Assembly (NCBI GenBank): GCA_002453155.1
Contig: DKGG01000043.1
Span: 1 to 39,785 of the forward strand
Length of the DNA stretch: 39,785 bases
Direction of reading: 5' to 3'
Source of the DNA: Bdellovibrionaceae bacterium UBA6776
Lineage (GTDB): Bacteria > Bdellovibrionota > Bdellovibrionia > Bdellovibrionales > UBA1609
Shown: piece after piece, positions 15,293 through 23,341 of the stretch
Layout: each line of letters starts with the position of its first letter
Numbering within the stretch: the stretch's first letter is position 1
Translations under genes and position numbers: made by a program
The notes under the pieces: model-generated
Databases searched by the model: none
The model's input: the letters and a program-made list of their open reading frames with translations, nothing else
What the model was told of the DNA's origin: nothing

Positions 15293-16480
15293 TTAGATGT
15301 CGAGGGAGAGTTCGACCATATAGCGGCGGCTTTCGTTGCGGGCGTTGGAAGGTCCCACCTCTTCGCCGAATGAAGCCACGTCAAATTGGAACCACGCAAA
15401 ACGCGCTCCCAATCCTGCTGTCCAATACCCCTGATTGATTCCCGCCGCCCAATGACCTTTCCACCAATTGAACATCTTCCAGTAAAGCTCTACTCCCGCA
15501 TGAGAGCCTTTCACAAAGGTCCAATTCTCATGGCCGATGTCTCGAATGTCGATGGCCAAGTGCGGATCAAAAACCCAAAAGTTTGGCAAATCCCACTTCG
15601 ATCCCAAGTCAAAACGTCTTCCTAAATTTGGTGGATCTCCCGATTGGTCACTCACAACATCAAACTTTGTAAAGTACCCGTAGTCCGCAACATTTCGAAT
15701 CACCATGGCAAAAGAAGGCTTCAAGTATTTCATAAATCCTTTAGGCTTTAACTTCCACAAAAGGCCCAGATCCGCATCCACCGTCAAACCTTCATTGGCG
15801 TCTTTCTTTTCAAACAGCTCTTTCCCATCCACCAATTGAGCCGCCAGCAAACTTTGTCCCACATGGATCCGGTGAATGGCCTTAACCGTTGTTCCCCAGG
15901 AAATTTGATGCCCCTTCAACCAAGAAACAGGCCGAGAATACGAAATCGCAAGAGTAGAGTCCAAATACCCATTGGCATCCAAAGTGGGGCCCAACTGTTG
16001 GTGAGGGGTGATGTCCAAAGACAAATCCGCAGGCAAAAAGGCAAATCCCCACCGTGGTCGAACATACATTCCACCCGTTGTTACCCGAGAGTAATAATGC
16101 TGTCCGTATTTGCTTTGAATCAAGTTGGCAATGTCTTGCTCTTCGGTCGCCGAACCTTTGATTTGATCAATTTCTTTTTGCAAATCGAAAAGTTCTGGGT
16201 TTGCTCCACCACGAAGAAAACCATGAAACTGTCCATCTTTTCGGTAGGCCAAACCAGCCGGGTTGTAAAACATCGCGTTGTGATCATCCGCGATGGCGAT
16301 AAAAGCATTCCCCATTCCAAGAGCACGTGTGCTGGTGTATTCCTGGTGGATCGTAAAATCCAGAGATCGAACAGCCTTTGCCGATTGAACACCAAATATC
16401 AGGGAGGAAACTGCCGACACCATCAGTGCCGCGGAAACTCTTCCGCCAAAGCTCAACCTTGATTGCTTTCTCAAACCCAT
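15293..16480 (-). CDS. FadL/PorV-like outer-membrane barrel, paralogue 3
   Basis: The 395-residue product is read from the ATG at 16480, which has GGGGGGAG just upstream; an earlier in-frame TTG lies inside that site. A long signal peptide (to about residue 38, FGVQSAKA) precedes STRALGMGNAFIAIADDHNAMFYNPAGLAYR, the same motif as in paralogues 1 and 2. The protein ends SRRYMVELSLDI, lacking the terminal aromatic residue of paralogue 2. Its stop codon lies within the inverted end of the adjacent hairpin unit, so a small C-terminal change on insertion is possible. It is separate from the other two barrels and convergent with the lipoprotein at 13873. Confidence 0.84.
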   Translation of the reverse strand: MGLRKQSRLSFGGRVSAALMVSAVSSLIFGVQSAKAVRSLDFTIHQEYTSTRALGMGNAFIAIADDHNAMFYNPAGLAYRKDGQFHGFLRGGANPELFDLQKEIDQIKGSATEEQDIANLIQSKYGQHYYSRVTTGGMYVRPRWGFAFLPADLSLDITPHQQLGPTLDANGYLDSTLAISYSRPVSWLKGHQISWGTTVKAIHRIHVGQSLLAAQLVDGKELFEKKDANEGLTVDADLGLLWKLKPKGFMKYLKPSFAMVIRNVADYGYFTKFDVVSDQSGDPPNLGRRFDLGSKWDLPNFWVFDPHLAIDIRDIGHENWTFVKGSHAGVELYWKMFNWWKGHWAAGINQGYWTAGLGARFAWFQFDVASFGEEVGPSNARNESRRYMVELSLDI

Positions 16481-16548
16481 GAACTCCCCCCTCAAATTGA
16501 TCTCTAAATAGATTGAGAGAAGATCTCAAAAGGTTCAATCCTTTGAAC

Positions 16549-17145
16549 TCACACTTCGACCAAGGTCTTCAAAAGGTCTTGAATCTGGACCCTCAAATCC
16601 TCCAATGAGCCCTCATTCTTAAGAACCCAGTCCGCCCTCTTTACTTTGTCTTCCATAGACAGTTGATTCTGGTCCCGTTCCAAGAAATCCCCCTCCGAAA
16701 GGCCATCTCTCTGAGAGACCCTCTGTTGGCGAAACTCCGGAGAGGCCGACACCACCACCACACCATCAAAAAGAGTTTCCATTTTCTTTTCAAATAAAAG
16801 CGGAACATCGTAAAAGGCCAACACTTCGCCCTTTTTCTCCAGCTCCTGACGCTGTTTCTCGACCCGCGATCGCACTTCTGGATGAATCAACTTTTCCAAC
16901 CAACGCAAATTTTCGGGGGAAGAAAAAACTTTTTTTCCCAAAGCTTTGCGGTCCAAGTTTCCCTGGGAATCGAAAAGGTCTGGTCCAAATTTCTCTTTCA
17001 CCAATTTCAACAACGGGGATCCTGGACCTAAGGCCAAGCGCGCTTCACGGTCTGCATCCAAAACCGAATAGCCTTCTTCACGGATCATCTGAGCCACCGT
17101 TGATTTTCCCGATCCTAAATTTCCCGTCAATCCAATCCACTTCAT
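16549..17145 (-). CDS. coaE: Dephospho-CoA kinase
   Basis: CoaE phosphorylates dephospho-CoA, the last step of coenzyme A synthesis, in the cytoplasm. The 198-residue length is normal. The P-loop is GNLGSGKST (residues 8-16), followed by VLDADREAR with the family's conserved Asp. The LEKLIHPEVR motif and the YDVPLLFEKKME block are diagnostic, as is VVVVSASPEFRQQRVSQRDGLS. It lies 68 nt upstream of the barrel at 16480 on the same strand and is divergent from the Ser/Thr kinase, with 58 bp between the starts. Confidence 0.96.
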   Translation of the reverse strand: MKWIGLTGNLGSGKSTVAQMIREEGYSVLDADREARLALGPGSPLLKLVKEKFGPDLFDSQGNLDRKALGKKVFSSPENLRWLEKLIHPEVRSRVEKQRQELEKKGEVLAFYDVPLLFEKKMETLFDGVVVVSASPEFRQQRVSQRDGLSEGDFLERDQNQLSMEDKVKRADWVLKNEGSLEDLRVQIQDLLKTLVEV

Positions 17146-17203
17146 ACCGAAAGTCTAGTCCGAGCCTTCACTTTGGTTCAAGACCGAACTGAAAACTTCC
17201 GAA

Positions 17204-19426
17204 ATGAGAGTTGTGAATTCACAAAATTTTGAAACTATAGGTAAATATGTGCTCTTGGAAAAGCTCGCTATGGGAGGCATGGCCGAGGTCTTTCTTGGAC
17301 GCGCATTGGGAGCTGGAGGAATTTCCAAGTTCTTCGCCATCAAGCGCATCCTTCCCCAGTATGCAGACAGCCCTGAATTTATCGATATGTTTCGTGAGGA
17401 AGCAAAGATTGCCATCAATCTAAAGCATTCCAACATTGTTTCTATTCATGAATTCGGTGTTCAAGAAAACCAATTCTTCTTGGTGATGGACTTTGTCGAG
17501 GGACGAAACCTTAGGCAAATTTTGAACAAAATGAAAAAGTCCAAAGTGCAATTCTCTACAGAGTACATCGTGTACCTTATTCGAGAGATTGCCAGTGGAT
17601 TGGATCACGCTCACCGTTGCATTGACTCTTCCACAGGACGACCATTGAACATCACCCACAGAGACATGAGTCCACAGAACGTCATGGTGAGTTTTGATGG
17701 AGAGGTCAAGATTGTCGATTTTGGAATTGCAAAAGCGGAAAGCCAAGTGGAAAACACCCGTGCCGGAACCTTAAAAGGAAAGTTCGGATACATGAGCCCG
17801 GAGCAAGCTGAAGGACTCACTGTGGATTTACGAACAGATTTATTTTCCCTGGGAATTGTCATGTGGGAGCTACTTGCCAACGACAGACTTTTTTCTGCAA
17901 ATAACGAAATCAACACTCTTCGAAAAATCAGAGACTGCCACATTCCAAGTCTTAGAAAAATCAATCCCAACATTCACTCGGATCTGGAAAAGATTGTTCT
18001 CAAAGCACTCGCAAGAGATAAAAACCTTCGCTATCAATCTGCAGCAGCATTGCATAAAGATTTAAACCGCTTTTTGAACCGTCAATACCCTGATTTTTCA
18101 TCCCATGATTTCGCGGCTTACATCAAATCTGTATTCGCTGATGAAATTTTGGAGTCTCGAAAAAAATTGGTTCAATACGCAAAGACATCCGAAACCTCCA
18201 TTGCGATTAATAACAAAAATCAAGCTATTGATGATAAAACCATGGTCAGTATCACTCGAGAGGAATTGACGTCCTCTTTTTTACCCACAGTAACCCATAC
18301 CGACACATCACAAATTCAAGCGATAGCACCTGAAGGTTTGGATCTGTCCAAAAATTTTACGCTGACCTCGACTCCAAACCATTCAAACACCGAAGGCTCT
18401 GACATCAACGAGTTTAACAATCCTAAGAACTCAGAAACTGATCCCGATAAAACGGTTGTTACCTCCAATGAGCTCGACCCGTCTTCACTCTCTTCTTTTG
18501 CGGAAGATTTTCCTTCGAACAAAAAACAAAGCGATCCAAGTGATGACAATCAGGTTCTCGATGTAACCAATCGGCACCAGCAGCCGTTTTCTCATGAAGA
18601 AGTTGTGTACACCGATTCCCCTCGATCATGGGATCAAAACAATCGCGAAACCCATGCAACCATTCCCGTACGCGTGAACTCTAGAAACATACCCGTAGCT
18701 CAGTTTTTCCTCCTTGCCGTTGTTCTTCTTGCTGCCTATCTGGGCGCAGCCAGAATGTTTCCGAAGGAAATGGCTCCTCTCATTGCAAAGACCCAACCCA
18801 TCCTCGGCCCTATCTATGACAAAATGGGCATGTCTGGTGAGGTACAAATGAGCAGTCGTTCTCCTCAAAAAGAATTGGCCTCAGAAAATCTACCACGTCA
18901 GAAACCCACAAACCAAAATACGGAATCCACAAATGACTTCGGCCAAAAAACTCCACACGGTTATATTGAGAAGAGTTTTACTGTTTCGAGCAATCCCTCA
19001 GGAGCAGAGATTCTTATTGACGGTGAAAAGACAGGCCTTATTACTCCCAGTCGAATCACCGTGAGAAAGCAAAATTTCACTTTAGAGCTTAGAAGACGAG
19101 ACTTTGAAGGCATACAACAGAATCTTTCTATTGCTGAATTTGGCCACAGCCTCAATTTCAACCTTAAAAAACTCCAACTTGCCTATATCAGCGTCAACGT
19201 CCGCCCTCCACAGAAAGTGGTCTTTTTTGTAGACGATCACCGGGTCGACGAGGCAAAGTTTAATTTAAGAAATTATCCCATTCCTTCTGACAAGTACGTT
19301 AGTATCAAAGTGATTGCAGGAGATGGAAAGTCCGTGACGAAGAAGGTTCGACTCAAAGAAAATGAAAACCAAACTCTCGAATTTAAATTGTCTGCTCCCA
19401 GGTACCGTCTGCCCTCTGGAAAATAG
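17204..19426 (+). CDS. Membrane-anchored Ser/Thr protein kinase with PEGA domain
   Basis: The 740-residue product has an N-terminal Hanks-type kinase (residues about 14-290): glycine loop AMGGMAEVF, ATP Lys47 (FFAIKR), Glu66, catalytic loop HRDMSPQN (152-159), DFG 172-174 and MSPEQAEG. All catalytic residues are present. A long Ser/Thr/Asp/Asn-rich linker follows, then one membrane segment (about 498-519, FFLLAVVLLAAYLGAARMF). The outer part has a PEGA domain at about 590-655 (SNPSGAEILIDGEKTGLITP). The topology is therefore a cytoplasmic kinase with a periplasmic PEGA sensor or wall-contact domain. The linker could be an autophosphorylation tail. An acyl-CoA synthetase gene follows 18 nt later. 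The start codon has a weak ribosome site. Confidence 0.93.
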   Translation: MRVVNSQNFETIGKYVLLEKLAMGGMAEVFLGRALGAGGISKFFAIKRILPQYADSPEFIDMFREEAKIAINLKHSNIVSIHEFGVQENQFFLVMDFVEGRNLRQILNKMKKSKVQFSTEYIVYLIREIASGLDHAHRCIDSSTGRPLNITHRDMSPQNVMVSFDGEVKIVDFGIAKAESQVENTRAGTLKGKFGYMSPEQAEGLTVDLRTDLFSLGIVMWELLANDRLFSANNEINTLRKIRDCHIPSLRKINPNIHSDLEKIVLKALARDKNLRYQSAAALHKDLNRFLNRQYPDFSSHDFAAYIKSVFADEILESRKKLVQYAKTSETSIAINNKNQAIDDKTMVSITREELTSSFLPTVTHTDTSQIQAIAPEGLDLSKNFTLTSTPNHSNTEGSDINEFNNPKNSETDPDKTVVTSNELDPSSLSSFAEDFPSNKKQSDPSDDNQVLDVTNRHQQPFSHEEVVYTDSPRSWDQNNRETHATIPVRVNSRNIPVAQFFLLAVVLLAAYLGAARMFPKEMAPLIAKTQPILGPIYDKMGMSGEVQMSSRSPQKELASENLPRQKPTNQNTESTNDFGQKTPHGYIEKSFTVSSNPSGAEILIDGEKTGLITPSRITVRKQNFTLELRRRDFEGIQQNLSIAEFGHSLNFNLKKLQLAYISVNVRPPQKVVFFVDDHRVDEAKFNLRNYPIPSDKYVSIKVIAGDGKSVTKKVRLKENENQTLEFKLSAPRYRLPSGK

Positions 19427-19444
19427 ATTCCCGGGATTTTCCGC

Positions 19445-21175
19445 ATGAGACCTCTTCCTCACCTCATCACGTCTTTTCCAGAACGCCCCGAAAGCCTCAC
19501 TGCCGTTCGATTCAAACGAGAAGGACAATGGATCTCTTGGACTTGGAAAGAGTACTTCGACAACATTGAAGCCTGTTTTTATTTTTTGAAAAGCATTGAT
19601 TTGAAATCCCACGATCGCGTCGCTTTGTTTGCGAACAACTGCATTGAATGGGTTCTTGTTGATTTGGCCTGTCAATGCTTAGGGGCGGAAACAGTTGCCA
19701 TCTACCCCAACTGTTCGGACGAAGACCTTCAACACATTCTGACGGAGTCAAATCCAAAGGTTATCTTTTGTGGAAACTCTTCCTTGAAAGAGCGCCTGCC
19801 AAAATCCCTAAGCTCTTCCTCTTACAGTTTTGCGTCTTTGAAGAACTCGAAGGAAGATTTTGATTTTTGGAAATCTCTTGATGAATCTCTCAAATCCTCC
19901 ACCAAGAGTTCTTCCGAACAGTTTAAGAGCTCTTGCCTCAAATGCTCCTTGGATCAAATTGCAACCGTGGTTTTTACTTCAGGAACTTCAGGTCTTCCCA
20001 AAGGGCTCTGTCTTTCTCAAAAACAGGTGATCAGTGAACTTCAAGATGTTTCCTTGGCATTTCCCATCACCGCAGAAGATCGAACCCTTTCCTTTCTCCC
20101 CTACGCGCACATTTTAGGTCGCGTCGAGATGTGGCTCAGTGCCTATTGTGGATTCACTCTTTGCATCTGTGACAGTATCGATCGGGTCAAAAAAGATCTT
20201 TTGGAAAATTCGCCCACAGTTCTTATTGCCGTTCCTCGCATCTTTGAAAAGATCTATGCCTCTGTACTCACCAAACTGAAGGCTTCAAGCATTCACCGCA
20301 TGGTGGAGAACTTGGAGAAAAAGGGATTCCTTGCCTCTCTCTCTATGGCTCCGGCTCGCATCTTGCTTCAAAAGAAAGTTCAACAGGGCCTTCGCGAAGC
20401 ACTAGGTGGCGAACTGAAATATGCCATTTCTGGAGGAGCCCCTCTTTCAAAAGAAGTTTCCAATTTTTTTAAGGACTGTGAGGTTCTGCTTCTTGAAGGA
20501 TACGGCCTCACCGAAACTACGGGCGCGATTTGTGTAAACACTCCTGATACCCATCAGTTTGGAACCGTGGGGAAACCCTTAGGCGATGTTCAGATCAAAC
20601 TGGCTGAAGATGGTGAGATCCTTGTCAAAAGCGACAAGGTATTTAAGTGCGGTTTAAACTCCGAGGAAAATCCAGAAGCCGTGGATTCTTTGGGATTTCT
20701 GCATACAGGTGATGTGGGCGAGTGGACCTCCAATGGATTTTTAAGAATCACAGATCGCAAAAAGAATCTGATCAAAACTTCTGGTGGAAAGTACGTCGCC
20801 CCTCAGAGAATTGAAAATCTCTTTAAGAAATTCCCTCTGGTGTCACATGTACTCATTCATGGTGACCAAAGAAAGTTTATCGTGGCACTGATCGCCTTAG
20901 ATCCCACAGAGTTGAAGGAATGGGCCTTAAGAAAGAACATCCCTTTTTCAAAGGTTTCGGACCTCCCTCATGCTCCGCAAGTTCAAAAGAAAGTTTCTGA
21001 AATTGTCCGTGAAGTAAACGGTGACTTGGCAAGCTTCGAGTCCATCAAAAAGTTTCACATCTTAGATCGAGATTTTTCTATTGAAGAGGGTGAACTGACG
21101 CCGTCTTTAAAATTGCGCAGGAAGGTCTGCGAGGCCAAATACAAATCGGTCATTGACCAACTCTACGGAATGTAG
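19445..21175 (+). CDS. Long-chain acyl-CoA synthetase (AMP-forming)
   Basis: It activates fatty acids to acyl-CoA through an acyl-adenylate. The 576-residue product has the ANL-superfamily signatures: the P-loop VVFTSGTSGLPKG (about residues 174-186), FLPYAHILGRVE, YAISGGAPLS, GYGLTETTG (about 352), FLHTGDVGEW and ITDRKKNLIKTSGGKYVAPQRIEN. The hinge and the late catalytic Lys region (LTPSLKLRRKV) are present. It resembles FadD15/FACL-type enzymes rather than acetyl-CoA synthetase. It is probably co-transcribed with the kinase, 18 nt upstream. Its 3' end overlaps the convergent barrel gene by 13 bp. There is no signal peptide; the protein is cytoplasmic or membrane-associated. Confidence 0.93.
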   Translation: MRPLPHLITSFPERPESLTAVRFKREGQWISWTWKEYFDNIEACFYFLKSIDLKSHDRVALFANNCIEWVLVDLACQCLGAETVAIYPNCSDEDLQHILTESNPKVIFCGNSSLKERLPKSLSSSSYSFASLKNSKEDFDFWKSLDESLKSSTKSSSEQFKSSCLKCSLDQIATVVFTSGTSGLPKGLCLSQKQVISELQDVSLAFPITAEDRTLSFLPYAHILGRVEMWLSAYCGFTLCICDSIDRVKKDLLENSPTVLIAVPRIFEKIYASVLTKLKASSIHRMVENLEKKGFLASLSMAPARILLQKKVQQGLREALGGELKYAISGGAPLSKEVSNFFKDCEVLLLEGYGLTETTGAICVNTPDTHQFGTVGKPLGDVQIKLAEDGEILVKSDKVFKCGLNSEENPEAVDSLGFLHTGDVGEWTSNGFLRITDRKKNLIKTSGGKYVAPQRIENLFKKFPLVSHVLIHGDQRKFIVALIALDPTELKEWALRKNIPFSKVSDLPHAPQVQKKVSEIVREVNGDLASFESIKKFHILDRDFSIEEGELTPSLKLRRKVCEAKYKSVIDQLYGM

Positions 21176-21936
21176 ATTCGAAATCCCATGCTTAAAAACA
21201 TTCCCGTCAGATCCACCTTGCGCTTGGACCCATCTGCATTGTAGGCAATGTCTCCATCGCTCACGGCACCTTCACCCACATTTGTCAGCGACGATCCATG
21301 TTTCAACTCATGGACTTTAAACAATCGATATCCCGCTTGAAAGGTAAAAGTGGCTTTGTCCACAAAGTGCGCTTCCAATCCTAAACTGGTGTAACCGTTG
21401 ATGGCGCTTCCCTTCAAAGTCTCCTTGTAACTGCTTACTCCCAACTCAGACACTCCCGTTTCCGTCATGTTGAATTCATTGGTGGTTGTCACTTGGCCAT
21501 AGCCCAATCCGACGCCAAACAGATAGCGCACATTTCCGGATCGCGAGTAAGCATACTCCACGGCAAACATTGGATTCAGAGCAATCAACGTGGAGTCAAA
21601 AGTGTACAGTTGGGTTCCCGAAGCATTGTTGCCTTTGGCCGCAGAAATCGAAAGCGGCCGAAGCACTTCCAAGCCAAAGACAAAATTCATTTTGTCTCCA
21701 GGAGCCAAGGCAAATCCCAGCTTGGCAGATCCGGTGTAATTGTAATTTTCCGAAAGCGAAACTCCCCCACCTTTATTGGCGGCAAAGCCATCTTGAGCCA
21801 AATGGGTGGTTCCAAAGGTTCCTTCCAAAACCGCCGCAAAATTTTCGGTTTCGAAACTAAAGACGCGGGCAGAGGCCTTCGCTCCACCCAGCAGAAAAAT
21901 AAAAATCAAAAAGCTGCGACCAAATTGACTCTTCAA
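21163..21936 (-). CDS. Outer-membrane beta-barrel protein, unknown family
   Basis: The 257-residue product starts at a TTG (21936) with AAAGGG upstream. A signal peptide (FLIFIFLLGGAKASA) is followed by alternating strands: FAAVLEGTFGTTHLA, KLGFALAPGDKMNFVFGLEV, MFAVEYAYS, YLFGVGLGYGQVTT, YTSLGLEAHFV and TFTFQAGYRLF. The end is LTGMFLSMGFRIYIP. This fits an 8-12-stranded barrel of OmpW/OmpA-like size, but I could not place it. It follows the AMIN-like gene by 3 nt, so the two are almost certainly co-expressed. Confidence 0.75.
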   Translation of the reverse strand: MKSQFGRSFLIFIFLLGGAKASARVFSFETENFAAVLEGTFGTTHLAQDGFAANKGGGVSLSENYNYTGSAKLGFALAPGDKMNFVFGLEVLRPLSISAAKGNNASGTQLYTFDSTLIALNPMFAVEYAYSRSGNVRYLFGVGLGYGQVTTTNEFNMTETGVSELGVSSYKETLKGSAINGYTSLGLEAHFVDKATFTFQAGYRLFKVHELKHGSSLTNVGEGAVSDGDIAYNADGSKRKVDLTGMFLSMGFRIYIP

Positions 21937-21939
21937 CTC

Positions 21940-22449
21940 TTAGCCCTTTTGCTTCAAATCTAAAACAATGCGACCGGGTGTTCCTTTTTTTGAAAGCTCA
22001 ATCACCTCTGCTTTGACCTGTTTCTTTAAACCCAAAACCAAATTGGTAGAAGCGGCTTCTGGGTCCGGAATCAACTTTGCCGTCTTCACAAAGGGAGAGT
22101 TTTTAAAGACCTTCTCAAGTTCCTGCTCAGAAAGCTCTGAATGATTGACCTGAGCCAAATGGATCACGATTCGACTCGCCCCAGGCTCCACATTCACTTG
22201 AAAAAAGGAAGTTCTCCCCTCGATCAGGTTGCCCTTTTTATTGCCCAAATTGATCACCACCCGCTCCACACCACTCTTTTGATGAATCTTGCGCCGCACC
22301 TTCATCAAGGTGGCCCCCTCCCCGGCAGTCCCGCCAATGATGGTGCCCTTCTCTATATATTGGTTGGTTTTGGTCTCTAAAGCCCTCTTGTAGGCGGTTG
22401 CCCCAAAGCTGGGGGTAAAAAACGCTGTAATTACAAGGATTTGCCACAT
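21940..22449 (-). CDS. Exported AMIN-like domain protein
   Basis: The 169-residue product has a short signal peptide (MWQILVITAFFTPSFGA). The mature part has repeated beta motifs of AMIN type: RVVINLGNKKGN, SFFQVNVEPGASRIVIHLAQV and VKAEVIELSKKGTPGRIVLDLKQKG. AMIN domains target envelope proteins to peptidoglycan or septum and occur in AmiC and PilQ. The match is by pattern, not certain. A strong GGGAGGGG site precedes the ATG. It overlaps nothing and is 3 nt ahead of the barrel gene, suggesting a periplasm-outer-membrane pair. Confidence 0.65.
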   Translation of the reverse strand: MWQILVITAFFTPSFGATAYKRALETKTNQYIEKGTIIGGTAGEGATLMKVRRKIHQKSGVERVVINLGNKKGNLIEGRTSFFQVNVEPGASRIVIHLAQVNHSELSEQELEKVFKNSPFVKTAKLIPDPEAASTNLVLGLKKQVKAEVIELSKKGTPGRIVLDLKQKG

Positions 22450-22658
22450 AAATCCCCTCCCTCTTTTCTTAATGATGCCGAGAGATGGCCCTTTAGGCCA
22501 GCACTTTTCGGGCTCAATTTGGGCCCTGTCTGGCGAAATTGGCTCAAAAACGTCACTGAGACCCTGTAAAAAGGTATATAAGTATTACACGGCATGGCAC
22601 GCCCTTTGAACTCTCTTCTTCTTGCGGAGGTGTACCTCTGCACCCAAAGGAGGAGAAT

Positions 22659-23222
22659 ATGAAAACCTGGCTAAAATACACAGCCTTTATCGCCCTGGCC
22701 GTTGGATTGAGCGCGTGCTCTAAAAACTCGTCAGACAACAAACAACCGGTTGCGACCACGCCGACCTCAACGACCACCGTTCCTGAAGTGTCCTGCCTCA
22801 GCGGACAGTACGTCTATAATTACCAGACGGGTCAGTATGTGGATAAAGACACTGGCGCAGTGGTCAATTGCACGCAAACCACTGGAACACTTCCAACTTT
22901 CGGAATGAACAACGGTCAGTATTACAACGGTTGCCAACAGTGGAATCAAATGTATGCCAGCCAAGGTGTTCAATACTACCCTGTTCAAATGGGTGGACAG
23001 ATGGCCTGCATACGCAGCGATTTGATGGGTCAGTACATTCCCGGTTTCAACCAAAACATGGGATACTATGGACAACAAAACTTCGTCACCTGCAGCTGGG
23101 GCTACGATCCCTATTGCAACCCTTACTCAAATGGGTACAACGGCACCGGTGGATGTGTGCAGTTTGGTGGAAGCACTTGGGGACAATTCAGCGCTCAAGG
23201 ACAAGTCGGACTTTGCTGGTAA
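22659..23222 (+). CDS. Tyr/Gln/Asn/Gly-rich lipoprotein
   Basis: The 187-residue product has lipobox LSAC (Cys20). A Thr/Pro linker (PVATTPTSTTTVPEV) leads to a low-complexity domain rich in Tyr, Gln, Asn and Gly with nine mature Cys, among them VSCLSG, VNCTQT, NGCQQW, MACIRS, VTCSWG, DPYCNPY, GGCVQF and the C-terminal GLCW. A related segment occurs twice: LSGQYVYNYQTGQYVDK. This looks like a surface-exposed, disulfide-stabilised protein. No family was recognised. It has a very strong AAAGGAGGAG site and its own terminator, so it may be a monocistronic, highly expressed gene. The divergent neighbour starts 209 bp away. Confidence 0.82.
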   Translation: MKTWLKYTAFIALAVGLSACSKNSSDNKQPVATTPTSTTTVPEVSCLSGQYVYNYQTGQYVDKDTGAVVNCTQTTGTLPTFGMNNGQYYNGCQQWNQMYASQGVQYYPVQMGGQMACIRSDLMGQYIPGFNQNMGYYGQQNFVTCSWGYDPYCNPYSNGYNGTGGCVQFGGSTWGQFSAQGQVGLCW

Positions 23223-23259
23223 TCCTCTAAAGAATTTAAAAATTTAAACTCTGCGTTAG

Positions 23260-23297
23260 TGGCCACTTTCCCTCCTTGAAGTGGCCATTTTGCTTTT
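23260..23297 (+). terminator. Rho-independent terminator after the Tyr/Gln-rich lipoprotein
   Basis: TGGCCACTT (23260-23268) pairs with AAGTGGCCA (23279-23287) around a 10-nt loop, followed by TTTTGCTTTT. It lies 38 nt after the stop codon and separates the lipoprotein from the peptidase gene. Confidence 0.8.
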
Positions 23298-23341
23298 GAG
23301 TCAACTGTGGTAACTCCTTTAATGAACCAAAGGAGTGAACT

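Larger units (their letters stand above)
14595..15296. mobile_element. Hairpin-flanked IS200/REP-type (RAYT-like) unit
   Basis: Two copies of a 70-nt sequence (14600-14669 and 15219-15288) are identical in direct orientation, and each is itself an almost perfect palindrome with a TAG loop. They bracket a broken Y1-type transposase. The outermost 13 bases, CTAAAAAGGTGCC, are the same reading inward from 14595 on the plus strand and from 15296 on the minus strand. Y1 transposases of the REP-associated type act on hairpins of this kind. The unit sits exactly between two convergent genes. Mobility of the unit is inferred, not shown. Confidence 0.7.

Noticed and set aside
15836..16462. 208-codon open frame antisense to barrel paralogue 3
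   Set aside because: Basic, low-quality translation opposite a clear gene.
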